Shown here: in pieces, positions 1 through 11,045 of the stretch
Layout of the letters: every line of letters begins with the position of its first letter
Position numbering within the stretch: the stretch's first letter is position 1
DNA from: Mytilus edulis
Taxonomy: Eukaryota > Mollusca > Bivalvia > Mytilida > Mytilidae
Assembly: GCF_963676685.1 (NCBI RefSeq)
Contig: NC_092357.1
Span: 18,217,607-18,281,606, forward strand
Length of the DNA: 64,000 nt
Direction: 5' to 3'
Notes under the pieces: model-generated
What the model saw: only the letters and a program-made list of their open reading frames with translations
What the model was told of the DNA's origin: nothing
Databases searched by the model: none
Made by a program: the position numbers and the translations under genes

Positions 1-1379
1 TCGAATCAGTCATAAGGTATAATCTGTTATTAGGGACTGAAGGGTCGCAGCAGTCCATTCCATTATTCAAAATATCCATTTCATTATTCAAAATTGGCTA
101 TTTCTTAATTTCACGCGTATTTTGGCATTTAAATCTCCGTAACCCCTCTAATGGTCATTGCGGCACAATCAACATGTTATAGCTAAAATAAAAAAGACAA
201 TGTTTGGTATTTTAATTTTTATATATGTTTTGGTATTCAGGTCGTCCATACATTATTAAACCAAGGAATTTCTGTTAAAAATAGTTAGGAAAACCCACTA
301 GTTTATCCCCCGAAACAAAATAAATAAATTAAAAAGATCCGGCATTATTTCACATAGTGTTTTGATTTATTTCTTACAAAATTGTATATTAATTTGAAAA
401 TTAGTTAGATCATACGAAAATGACGAATTATGAAATACGGGATATAGTGTCACAGTCAAATAATATAATTCTATTTCATTATTCACTTTTCAATTTGAAT
501 ACTGAAATTTAAAATATTTTATTTTTCATTATTCAACATTTAACGTTAAAAAGTGAATAATGAACTATTTCATTATTCATTATTGAATTTTGAATAATTG
601 AAAATGAATAATGGACGTACTTAAGTTCAGCGCGGTATATGGATTATACGGAGAAAAACAGCATTATGTGATCAGAAGCTAATCTAAGTTATAGAATTGA
701 AAACAAAATGCGAGAAGATAGCTTTAAGAAAATGCTTTGAAAATATCAATATATACAATAGGGTCACCGTGCGTTTTTCCTGCTAAAATTTAAGATGGCA
801 AAAGTTCATGCAGATTCTTTCAAAAATGTACTATGCCAATTTAAAAATATTAAAAATTAAACAAATAAAATCTACGTTTGTAAAAATATTAATATTTAAC
901 AGTTGAATTTTGTTACAATGATAAAAAATTAGACCTTAGGTTTTTTTGTTATTTACAATCCAAGAGATAAGGTAAAAAAAAAGCCCCCCCCCCCCCCCCC
1001 CCAAAAAAAAATAAATTGGTCAAAATCATCATCAATGGACATTATCTGTATTAAGGAGTCGATTAACGACTTACTTCGATCATGTTGTCTCATTTTCTCA
1101 TTTGTAGAACTGATTTTATTGATCACCTTTAAGTTTTTCTGAATCTATTATAATTTTCAAGATGGTAGGCAAAACAATTTGTCATTTTAGGGCAATTAAT
1201 CCTATATTAAAATGGGAAATGAGTCCATGGAACACAGATAATGCCCCCGCTCGCATATTACTTTAGAAAGGGACATAACTTGATAACGACAAAAGTGACA
1301 CTACCCACATTTGTACTCGATCTATCTTATGTTGTAATAAGTATTGTGTATATAAGTTTCAAAAAATTTGCTGAAGGCC
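1..1379. other. AT-rich non-coding DNA with TCATTATTCA repeats and a poly-C tract
   Basis: No coding signal is visible. The motif TCATTATTCA and its complement TGAATAATGA recur at about 62-110 and 473-610, in both orientations, so the second cluster can fold on itself. A run of 19 C followed by 9 A lies at 984-1011 and is a likely place for assembly or sequencing length errors. From about 1250 to 1380 there is diverged dispersed-repeat sequence related to that at 1560-1900. Confidence 0.6.
473..610. repeat. TCATTATTCA/TGAATAATGA inverted-repeat cluster
   Basis: Within about 140 bp the motif TTCATTATTCA occurs several times, and its reverse complement TGAATAATGA occurs several times towards the right side. 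The stretch is strongly self-complementary. The same motif appears again at 62-110, which suggests arms of a decayed foldback element. Confidence 0.45.
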
Positions 1380-1545
1380 GTTAGTTTTCTCGTTTGAATT
1401 GTTTTTCATTGTCATTTCGAGGCCTTTTATAGATGACTATGCGGTATGGGCTTTGCTCATTGTTGAAGGCCGTACGGTGACCTATTGTTGTTAATTCCTG
1501 TGTCATTCAGTCTCATGGGCAATCATACCACATCTTCTTTTTTAT
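1380..1545 (-). repeat. Dispersed repeat family A, copy
   Basis: Carries the family core GCGGTATGGGCTTTGCTCAT, then GGCCGTACGGTGACCTAT and GGCAATCATACCACATCTTC. Other copies lie at about 15400-15545, 18745-18935, 27770-27935, 31955-32125, 32880-32990, 37450-37590 and 56580-56785. Forward-oriented fragments carry CCAATGAGACAACTCTCC at 18240, 28020 and 54700. It is a short, non-coding, multi-copy element of mytilid type. Confidence 0.7.
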
Positions 1546-1559
1546 ATTAAGTTTAGAAA

Positions 1560-2110
1560 CACAAACGATAAAGTCAGTATTTTCCCCATTTATATAGGAC
1601 ATAAAAGGAAAAGTGAGGCCATACAAATTCATACTTGACCTGTGTTATGTGGTATACTCATTGCGTATAAGCTTCATGCCATTTTTTTAAGGCAAACTGC
1701 AGTTAAAGAACGGGTTTAAAAAGTTCAGCAGTTTTTCCATTTCCAAAATCTAGAGCAGTAAAAGTGACGCCATCAAAATTCAAACTTGATCTGGAATGTG
1801 TGGTAATAAGCATTGCGTTTAAGTTACATACATGTAACATTGGTTTGGGGCGAACTATAGTTAAAGAATGGAAACCAATTTCGGACGTCATCTGACAGTT
1901 TTGACAATTGGTAGAGCTCAAAATCCTGCTGTAGTCAGATTTTCTCTCTTTTTCATGGTTTTCAAAATAATAGACAAAACTTTAATTTTACCCCGTATGT
2001 TCTATTTCAGTCATGTTGGCCATCTTGGTTGGTAGGTGAGGTAATCAAACATATTTCTTTTTAAATAAGAAACCCTAATGATGATTTTTCGAAGTTCAAA
2101 ATAAATCCTG
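1560..2110. repeat. Diverged dispersed repeat, non-coding
   Basis: Two diverged half-copies of the same sequence lie close together: the GGCAAACTGCAGTTAAAGAA and GGCGAACTATAGTTAAAGAA segments. They are followed by CATGTTGGCCATCTTGGTTGG, which recurs in altered form at about 5435 and 5920. No open frame looks like a gene. Confidence 0.45.
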
Positions 2111-2130
2111 CAAAACTATACACGTTTTTA

Positions 2131-2412
2131 TATCGGACATAAAGCAAAATCAGCAGACAAAAAGCAAAACGGACAAAAAGCAACGGACAAAAAGTAAAAG
2201 TGTCGGACAAAAAACAAAATTATCGGACAAAAAGCAAAACGGACACTAAGCAACGGACAAAAAGCAAAAGTGTCGGACAAAAAGCAAAATTATCGGACAA
2301 AAAGCAAAACGGACAAAAAGCAACGGACAAAAAGCAAAAGTGTCGGACAAAAAGCAAAATTATCGGACAAAAAGCAAAAGCGGACAAAAAGCAAATTGCG
2401 GACAAAAAGCAT
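2131..2412 (+). repeat. CGGACAAAAAGCAAAA minisatellite with 70-bp higher-order unit
   Basis: Short units of the form CGGACAAAAAGCAA(AA) repeat throughout. A longer period is clear: the TGTCGGACAA junction occurs at 2201, 2271 and 2341, giving a 70-bp higher-order unit in about three copies. The Lys/Gln/Asp-rich open frames over it on both strands are products of the repeat and not genes. It degrades to the right into CGGACGTCTA-type sequence up to about 2515. Confidence 0.85.
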
Positions 2413-2825
2413 CGTATCAGACGTCGACGGATTAAACGCACGCTAAACTGACATGCAACGGATATGGACGGACGTCTAACAGATAAGAACGGACGTCTAG
2501 CGGACATGAACGGATTGAAGAAAAGTTATCCGTTAGGCATTTGTTCGAGTTATCTTAGTCAAAATATTGCTGCTGAAATGAACACAAGCTTAATTCCATT
2601 ATTTTTCTCCTGTCGTTCATACCTAAATACGCGAAATCTTGTAGCGACAACTTACAAATTAAGTCAGGAGTTATTTTTCCTGATGAAAAATGCCAACTTG
2701 GAAACGTAAACCACACCGATTTAAAACTGCTTCCATTTCTTTCATTTTATTAATCATGTAATAAAACGTCCGTCAAAAATATCCGCGTTCGTTTTTTTCC
2801 GACAATTTCCGTTATTGACTTCCCG

Positions 2826-3302
2826 ACTTTTACTACATCATCATAATGATACAACCACTTTTACTACATCACCATAATGATACAGCCACTGAACATAAAG
2901 TTGAACGAACCGAATATAATACAGATGCTTTTACTGAACATAATGAATAATCTACTGAGTATAAAGAAAGCGGGAGTACTGAAGGTATTACATAATGTAC
3001 TGCAAATAATATTGAATCTAGATACTGAACATAATGTCGAAAGTACTGCACATAATGAAAAATGTAACGTCAGAAGTACCGAACATAATTTAAATACCAC
3101 TGCATATAATAATGAAACTACTGAACATAATAACCAAAGCACCGAATATAATGTAAAAACTACTAAACATAATGTAATAACTACTGAACATAATGTAATA
3201 ACTACTGAACATAATGTAATAACTACTGAACAAAATAGGATATCTACTGAACATAATATACATACTACTGAACATAATACATAAAGCACCGAACATATTA
3301 AA
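2826..3302 (+). repeat. 21-bp minisatellite, TACTGAACATAATGTAATAAC type
   Basis: The unit CTACTGAACATAATGTAATAA repeats with an exact 21-bp period at 3181, 3202 and 3223, with more diverged copies from about 2870 to 3300. Because 21 is a multiple of three, a repetitive 135-residue frame of TTEHNVI units stays open on the plus strand. With no splice or homology support I treat it as repeat, not gene. Confidence 0.85.
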
Positions 3303-5100
3303 CAATCAACATCAGAAGACAGTCATGGCGTTCCATAATATATTGTTCACTTTTGTCTTCTTCTTTTTTGGACATAAGTCAATTTCGACCGAAGGATTCA
3401 ATTTTTGTAAGTTGATGTTATAGTGCCAAATAAAATATACAGTCATGGGACAAAAGTGAGTTCCCAGTCAAAAAAAGTCCTATCATTTCAACTAAAATCA
3501 ATATTTTTCAAAAAATTATTACGAAGTAACGGTATGAGCGATTTTTTTTAAAATAGATACGATTTTTTTAAAATAGATGTACATACGGTATTTACTTACT
3601 TTCCAATGTGGTAACATTTTTTAATCATATGTATTTGCTTTATTTTGTAAATTAATGTTTTTCATTAGACAATTAACACTTTTTCCTATTTAGTTTATAT
3701 TGTGATAAATTGGAGTTTGAACTTTTGTATCGTTTCTTTGATTACTAGTAAACTTATAAGCAAACACACACAATCATGCCTTGACATAGGTCATCCTGAC
3801 TTTGGATTTAAATTTAATTTTTTAATAACCAAATAATGACTTATTTATGTATTTATTAAAATCAATGACCATCCGTTCAAGCACGAGTAAAATTATCGAA
3901 TATGACAAGGGAACTGCCATTTTGCATGTTGCATGTTGCGTGTTGCGTGTTGCGTGTTGAGTGTTGCGTTTTACGTGTATGTTACATGTTGCGTGTTAAA
4001 TGTTTTATGTTGACTTTATAAAGGATAAAGTTAAATGACGTTTTTGTACAATAAGGAAGCCTTATAAGTTTTTTCTCTCTTTTCCGTTTGTTATTTTGTG
4101 ATTGCTGTTTCAATGACATCATTCAAAATTATACTACTATAATACCATAGAGTTATGATAGATGAATGGTGGTTTGATTTTCAAGGGTTTGTTAATTAAT
4201 CATCACGAGAACAAATTTATATATTCTAGGTTTTACAAGTGTCTGTATTTAACTTTTTTTATGTTGAAGTGACAAATCTGAAAAAATAAAGGCTATAAAT
4301 TTTCAACATTCATTTGTTTAGTTGACTTGTGGTTCAATGATTAGGTTTATGTCATAACTATTGAATGAGTCAAATTTATTCTGCACTATATTATGCTTGT
4401 AGATATCATTCAATTAATTTTAAATTTATAATTAACCTTTCAACAAAAGTCATCAAAACTTGGTTTCTGGAGACTAAAAGTATCAATTAGATGATATGGG
4501 TATTTTGACAAAATTGTATGACCAGTTAATTATTTTCAATGACAGAAATTTTATCTCAACAGAGAGATTTGAATATTCAGCTAAAATAAATAAACAATTT
4601 ATCAAGCTAATGGTGACATGATCTCTAATCATGCTAATAGCGACCCCATTCAACCATTAAAAACAATTAGAATTAAGGAATGCCCATGTGAAACGGTAAT
4701 TACTACTGTAGTCACTAGCAAGTCAACACTGAGGTAGTGATTTCTAACCCCGGGTGCACTCGACAGTCCTTATATTTTAATTGACTAGGATTGTCAGTTT
4801 TGCTATCGACGGTCGGGGATTTTCTTTGGGCACTCCGGCTTCCTCCACCAATAAAAGTGGCCACCACAAAATAGCCTAAATGCGGTGCTTAAAAGTGGCG
4901 TTCAAACATCAAAAATCAAACAGTCACAGCACGTAAAGTCACAAATTCGATAGGACAAAAAGTCAGAGGACAAAATGGTCACAAATAATTTGTTGTCAAT
5001 TGTTTCAATATATATAAGAGAAATATCTTGAATTAGAAATATTTACATTTTAATACATATATTCATAATAAAGTTTAGGAAATGTGTATTTTTCTACTTG
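3303..5100. other. Non-coding AT-rich DNA with a TGTTGC tandem tract
   Basis: No gene is seen. A tract of GCATGTTGCGTGTTGCGTGT-type heptamers lies at 3922-4004. At about 4760-4900 there is fragmentary repeat sequence (GGCACTCCGGCTTCCTCCACC). The remainder is AT-rich without structure I can name. Confidence 0.6.
3922..4004 (+). repeat. TTGC(A/G)TG heptamer tract, left partner of an inverted pair
   Basis: Heptamer-like units GCATGTT, GCGTGTT and GAGTGTT repeat about ten times. The reverse complement of the same tract (AACATGCAACACGCAACATG) occurs at 6605-6650, giving inverted tandem tracts 2.6 kb apart. Confidence 0.7.
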
Positions 5101-6066
5101 AACTAGATGCTCTAAAGAGCTTGTGTCGCTCACCTGTATTTACTTATACTTTGGAAATCAGGTAAAATAAGGTTAAAATCATAGTTTATAGTATGAGATA
5201 TCATTAGATACTATACTAATATTTAAGATAATAGCATAAAACTGGCAAATTTCCATACAATTACTAACTCAGGGGCAGCAACCCAACAACTGGTTGTCGG
5301 CTTTGTCTGAAAGTGTCAGAGCAAATATCTAAATCTGATGAACATTTTTGCCACCAGTCAGATTTGCTCTGAATGCTTCAGTTCAGTGATAGAAACCCAA
5401 AACAGTATTTTACCATACGTACTATTTTAAGCCATGTCTGCCATCTTGGTTCGCGGGAAGGGTCGTTGGACACATTTTTAAACTCGATACTCTTATGATG
5501 ATTGTGGATAAGTTTGTTTTAGTAGTTTCAGAGGAGAAGTTTTTGTAAAAGATTACAAAAAATTAAAAAAAAAATGGTAAAATTTACTATAAAGGACAAT
5601 AACTCCTGAAGGGATCAACTGACCATTTTGGTCATTCGACTTATTTGTAGATCTTACTTTGCTGAACATTATTGTTGTTTACAATTTATCTCTATCTATA
5701 ATGATATTCAAGATAATAACCAAAAACGGCAAAATTTCCTAAAAATTACCAATTACGGGGGGAGCAACCCAACAACCGGTTGTCCGATTCATCTAAAAAA
5801 GATCAGGGAGGATAGATGGTAACTTGATAAACAATTTTAACTCATTCAGATTTGCTTTAAATGCATTGGTTTCAGAGTTATAAGCCAAAATCTATAGTTT
5901 ACCCTTATTTTCTATTTTTAGCCATGACGGCCATCTAGATACCCCAATGAAGATAACGGCCAAGTTTGGTTAAATTTGGCTCAGTAGTTTTAGAGAAGAT
6001 TTTTGTAAAAGTTATCAACGGACGACTGACGACGGACGACAGAAGCCAAGTAGTGAGAAAAGCTCG
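5101..6066 (+). repeat. Two tandem copies of a ~480-bp bivalve repeat
   Basis: Copy one (about 5101-5530) and copy two (about 5576-6066) share in order a GCAACCCAACAAC(T/C)GGTTGTC block, a CAGATTTGCT block, a GCCATG(T/A)C(T/G)GCCATCT block and a GAAG(T/A)TTTTGTAAAAG block. The second ends in GACGACGGACGACAGAAGCC. This looks like a head-to-tail pair of an interspersed element. The short open frame in the second copy is not a gene. Confidence 0.65.
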
Positions 6067-6604
6067 AGTGGCCCTATTAAATTGAATTGTGATTTTTTTT
6101 GTCCTATGACTTTCTGTCCTACATTCTTAATTTTACCAGGGCTTGGATACTTTCTAAAATGAAGCATTTAGTCCCAGTTCACACATTTTTAGGAACAGGA
6201 TATACAAATAAAGATGTCGAAAAATATAGGGGTAGTAATGAGAGATGATTAGAGTTGATGCAAAATCATACATTAAAGTACAGAAAAACAATTAATTAGG
6301 AATCTCAACACTCCTAAAAATAAACAATTAAATACTGATTATAGATAAGATATAGTTTCCGAACTTAAGCTCGTTGACAATATTTTAAAATTTAATTAAA
6401 AGACAGATATTGAAAAAGTGCAAACTACATGATGTATGTCAATGAAATATGGTGAACGTACGATGACTTATAAGAAATTTTGCAGAGACATTTTACAAAA
6501 AGTATGTGCATATCAGAGGAGGTCATTCAAACTCCTTGGCATATCAAAATTAAAAATTCTTCCAATTTTACAAAAATTGTAAACAAAATAATTAAAGATC
6601 ACAT

Positions 6605-6650
6605 AACATGCAACACGCAACATGCAACACGCAACATGCAACACACAGCA
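6605..6650 (-). repeat. AACATGCAACACGC tract, right partner of the inverted pair
   Basis: Reverse complement of the 3922-4004 tract, built from GCAACATGCAACACGCAAC units. The pair may mark the ends of an inserted segment. Confidence 0.7.
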
Positions 6651-6872
6651 CGCATAATAGTCGATTTCATATGACAAATGCACATGACACTATTCCTGCA
6701 GCCTGACGAATACCAGGGTTTTCCCTTTGACTGCGAATCTTAAACGTATCATACGTCTCCATAGAACTCGAGTTGATATTTCACAATCGAATGAAACAAG
6801 TTGAGTGAAAAATAATTGAAAGAGCTGCCGATCAAAAATTAGTACTGAAAGATCTCATGTCCACGTAAATAA

Positions 6873-7205
6873 AGGCAACAGTAGTATACCGCTGTTCAAA
6901 ACTCATAAATCCATGGACAAAATATAAAATCGGGTTAACAAACCAAAACTGAGGGAAACACATTTTATATAAGAGGAGACCAACGACACAACACTAAAAT
7001 GTAACACACACAGAAACGGACCAGGCATCAGACAAAATCCCACGAGAATAACAAATATAACATCAAATCCAAATACATGAATTTGGGTTAGACAAGTACC
7101 GTGACACGTCTTATCGCAATGTGAATTAACACTCAAAAATAAGAGAAAACAAACGACGCGACGTTAAAATGTAACACACAGAGAAAGAACTATAACATAG
7201 CAATG
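6873..7205 (+). repeat. Dispersed repeat family B, copy
   Basis: Begins with GGCAACAGTAGTATACCGCT and continues through CTGAGGGAAACACATT, AGAGGAGACCAACGACACAA and TGTAACACACACAGAAACGG. The last part is duplicated within the copy at about 7140-7190. Other copies lie at 10781-11045, 16855-17115, 26511-26700 and 50700-50815. Confidence 0.75.
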
Positions 7206-8460
7206 GCTATATTCCTGACTTGGTACAGGACATTTTTAAAGGAAAAAATGGTGGGTTGAACCACGTTTAAGAATACACATTGTATAAACATACAACTGTC
7301 ATATGTTTGTAAGACTATATTTTTAAGCTACGATATTATGTTTGGATAACATAAACATGATAAAAAAAAACACATGTACATTGTCTTCACAAAATTAAAT
7401 TGCATATTATATGTCCATTTTACGTGTCTGGCATATCAGCAATAATAACAAGTAGGAATTGTAGTAAACATTATTAAATACAGAGTTTTCTAGATAATTC
7501 TTAGTCATAATCGTACAAAACTGAGCTTACCTTTCTCCTCAAATAAATTTATGATGATACCGTAAACACATCTTCATGTTCCTGGTGTTACGATTTACTC
7601 CTGTTAGAACAGAAAATCCCCATAAAATACATCGACATTGATAACAAATACTAATTTTAGAATTTGTGAAACCAATGCTTAAAATAGGTTTGAATTTTCC
7701 ACAATTTAAAAATAGTCACTCAACATAATTAGCAGTACTAGTACATCGATAAAAATAGCCTTACGATGTAAACATGTTGTGTGATAGATAAAGAAATTGC
7801 AATTTTAAATCTATTTGTCCTAAACTGAATATTTTTCAAATTCAGTATAAGTGTGGATTTCCAGTCACATCTTAATTACAGTCACTGAATTTAATTCTTT
7901 TAACTTTTTTGACAGGCGCGACTGGCGTACAACTTGAATAGTATTTTGTGTACGATTATTTTGAATGCCGATTGAATCATGATAGAAGATTATAAGGTGA
8001 CCTTCAGTCAGGTCGACATCAACAATAATAATTTTCATTGACGAAACAAACTCAAACCTACAGGACACTTTCTTAAACAACTTCTGATGCACCGGGGAAG
8101 TCAACTGTTTCATCTAAAGAAAGGAAACCCCTAGTGTTTTTCCTGTTGAAACCGGTAAAAGATTACCTGAATGATGAAAAACAAACATAAAATTATCAAA
8201 CTCGAATTAAACGCTGTACACGAATGAACTATATTTTTTGTTTAGAACAAACGATTGTGATACTTTAGCTGATACCAGCAACACATATAACCATGAAGTG
8301 TACGATGTTCTTTGTCTTCTTTTTTTTTCGAATGACTCGTGTTTGGTAGTTGATTTTATATCCCCCTACATAATCTGAGTGATCCCAGAATACCATTAAT
8401 AACAGTACCGTACTTTTATTAGTAAGTATTATACACTGACAAGTTTTATTTTATACATTT
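7206..8460. other. Non-coding AT-rich DNA
   Basis: No gene seen. The only recognisable piece is a short remnant at about 7908-7940 (GACAGGCGCGACTGGCGTAC) that resembles the 3' part of the SINE-like domain described at 40790-40880. The 82-residue minus-strand frame here runs through that remnant and is not credible as a gene. Confidence 0.55.
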
Positions 8461-9010
8461 TTATGTCCCACCTACGATAGTAGAGGGGCATTTTGTTTTC
8501 TGGTCTGTGGCTCTGTTCGTTCGTCCGTCTGTGCGTCCGTTCAGGTTAAAGTTTTTGGTCAAGGTAGTTTTTGATGAATCTGAAGTCCAATCAACTTGAA
8601 ACATAGTACACTTGTTGCTTATGATATGATCTTTCTAATTGTAAAGCAAAATTAGACTTTTGACTTCAATTTCACCGTCCACTGAACATAGAAAATGAAA
8701 GTGGGAGTTTCAGGTTAAAGTTTTTTGGTCTATGTAGTTTTTGATGAAATTAAAGTCCAATCAACTTGAAACTTAGTTCATACGTTCCCTATAGTATAAT
8801 CTTTTTAATTTTAATGCCGTATTAGATTATTACCCAATTTCACAGTCCATGGAACATGCAAAAGGATAGTGCGAGTGGGGCATCCGTGTTCTTTGGACAC
8901 ATTCTTGTTTTATTTGTTTTCATTAATGTAGAAAAAAATGTGTCCCTAGTACACGGATGCCCCATCAGCACTATCATTTTCTATGTGCCCCTTTTCTCCC
9001 TCTGGAGGAC
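8461..9010 (+). repeat. Dispersed repeat family F, internal tandem duplication and hairpin end
   Basis: Starts TATGTCCCACCTACGATAGT. A block containing AGTCCAATCAACTTGAAAC and AGTTTTTGATGAA occurs twice (about 8530-8700 and 8705-8880), so the element is partly duplicated in tandem. The right end is an inverted repeat: GGGGCATCCGTGTTC...GGACACATTC at about 8876-8904 faces GTGTCC...ACACGGATGCCCC at about 8939-8965. A reverse-oriented relative lies at 33885-34175. Confidence 0.65.
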
Positions 9011-9429
9011 ACCGTAGCTAGTACATTTAGTTTTGTATATATTGAGTTTTAAATAATAATTATGTGAAAATTGTCTTCATGAAGCAATAGTTTACAAAAC
9101 CTTGAAACGATAAGTTTGTTTAGAAAAAAAAGAAATAGTATTGAAGTATATCTTAATGTTATTAATGTTCTTAACAAAATAGATATTATTTTACATATTA
9201 AGGTGAGAAGAAATGTGATACAGAGTGTGAGGTTGAGGGAGTAAACCGATGTTGGGGAGAATCTAGATTCATGTCAGACAGGTACTTGCTTTAATTTGCT
9301 TTCGCTACATATACACAATGCAAAGGCCGCAAGATTTGTTTATAGTAAAACCCTTCGATGAAAATCTAAAACAAACCATTTATTATAAAGATAAAACTAT
9401 ATATAAATCAACGATATATGCGGCAACAA

Positions 9430-10262
9430 TAGTCTATACTATAGTGTTATTAACTGGCTGTTTCTGTATTGGTTTTTTTTCCCGCTTTTTTCTGTATTGG
9501 CCCTGTTTTTTCCGTATTTGGCCCTGTTCGAAGAGCAATATTAAATCTTGATTTATATCGACAGTGGAACGTTTTTAGTATTGCATATGCTGATTTATCC
9601 GTATTAGGGCTTATTTGCTCATATCATTTAATAATATAGTGTTATTAACTGGCTGTTTCTGTATTGGCACTGGTATAGATTCAAGGTTTGCTGTATTGGC
9701 CTCGAGACCCGTAGGGTCGAGGGCCAATACAGCTGACCGAGAATCTATACCAGTGTCAATACATAAACAGCCAGTTCATAACACTTTTATTAAATGATTA
9801 GTAGAGAATTAAAAACCGGAAGTGAACGTCCCGTATTAGCCCATGGGCCAATACAGCTTTTTTCCCGCTTTTTTCTATATTGGCCCTGTTGGTTTTTTTC
9901 AAAACTTTAAGACGTTACAAAACATTGCACATCATTTAACCTGTTTATTTTATGACTTTAATTTAAAAAATATTATACAAATGTTTTAATGCATAACGAT
10001 ACTTCCAAAGTTAAGTAATGGCGTAAGAAAATTGAAAACCGGAAGTGAACGTCCTGTATTAGCCCTAGGGCTAATACGGATTTTTTCCCGCTTTTTTTTG
10101 TATTGGCCCTGGTTTTTTTCCGTATTGGCCCTGTTCGAAGAGCAATATTTAAAATTGATTTATATCGACAGTGGAACGTTTTTAGTATTGCACATGCTGA
10201 TTTATCCGTATTAGGGCTTATTTTCTCATATCATTTAATAAAAGGATATATTGATCTGAAAG
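9430..10262. repeat. Locally duplicated 'GTATTGGCCCTG' repeat complex
   Basis: A block of about 105 bp (GAAGAGCAATATT through TTAGGGCTTATTT to CATATCATTTAATA) occurs at 9528-9633 and again at 10134-10241. The phrase AAAACCGGAAGTGAACGTCC occurs at about 9810 and 10034. The phrase GTTATTAACTGGCTGTTTCT occurs at 9448 and 9641. The motifs TTTTTTCCCGCTTTTTT and GTATTGGCCCTG recur between them. This is a nested local duplication of a repeat with no credible coding region. Confidence 0.75.
9639..9784. repeat. 146-bp imperfect palindrome
   Basis: The left arm GTGTTATTAACTGGCTGTTT...CACTGGTATAGATTC is mirrored by the right arm GAATCTATACCAGTG...AAACAGCCAGTTCATAACAC. Each arm is about 44 nt with four mismatches. 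The centre also pairs: GCTGTATTGGCCTCGA against GTCGAGGGCCAATACAGC around CCCGTAGG. The whole block could extrude as one long hairpin. Confidence 0.85.
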
Positions 10263-10304
10263 AAGTATATTTATTGACTGGGTCGTTATATCTGGAATTA
10301 TATG

Positions 10305-10515
10305 CGACTGTCATACAAGTGAGAGGTTTAGCTAGCTCTAAAACCAGGTTCAATCAACCATTTTCTACATAAGAAAATGCCTGTAACAAGTCAGGAATAT
10401 GACAGTTGTTATCCATTCGTTTGATGTGTTTGAACTATTGATTTTGCCATTTGATTTGGGACTTTCCTTTTTGAATTTTCCTCAGAGTTCAGTATTTTTG
10501 TGTTTTTACTTTTTC
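10305..10515 (+). repeat. Dispersed repeat family C, copy
   Basis: Contains GAGAGGTTTAGCTAGCT, AAGTCAGGAATATGACAGTT, TGATTTTGCCATTTGATT and TTTTCCTCAGAGTTCAGTAT in order. The same order is seen at 17980-18190, 33620-33860 and 45395-45600, with reversed pieces at about 42110-42260, 43700-43830, 44270-44325 and 57190-57310. Confidence 0.75.
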
Positions 10516-10780
10516 CTGTATTGACCTCATAAATAGGCTATAATTGTTCTCTTATTAATTTCCGACCATATTTGTATCAAAATAGTCATTTGCTTTTGTT
10601 GGATTTTTATAGATATTATATTGTCTCCTACATACTAGTCGTTATTTCATTTACTTTTTATATATTTATACATCTTACATGTCTTATGTATTTGAATTTT
10701 TTTTCACTTCAAATAATCGATCATTGATACAGATAATTTGTCAAATTGATAGAAAAAAACACAAAACATACATTGAATAA

Positions 10781-11045
10781 AGGCAACAGTAGTTTACTGC
10801 TGTTCAATAGTCATAATTCGATTAAGCGAAAACAAATCCAGGTAACACACTAAAACCGAGGAAAACAAATCAACTTTAAAAGGAAAACAACGGAACAACA
10901 TAATACCTGAACTGCAACAAAAGCAAACGCCAATGTACATATAAACAGACTGTTTTTTAACAACTGCAATATGCCTGACCTTGTACAGGACATTTTAGGT
11001 ACAGAGATGGATTGAACCTGGTTTACGGCTAGCCAAATCATCCGC
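10781..11045 (+). repeat. Dispersed repeat family B, diverged copy
   Basis: Begins GGCAACAGTAGTTTACTGCT and ends with CTTGTACAGGACATTTTAGG and a GAACCTGGTTTACGGCTAGC stretch. It is more diverged than the 6873 and 16855 copies. The small open frame on its minus strand is not a gene. Confidence 0.65.

Noticed and set aside
2200-2507. Open frames of 83 and 95 codons on both strands
   Set aside because: They are translations of the CGGACAAAAAGCAAAA minisatellite; composition is set by the repeat and both strands are equally open.
2864-3305. 135- and 141-codon open frames
   Set aside because: Entirely within the 21-bp minisatellite; no domain, splice site or non-repetitive part.
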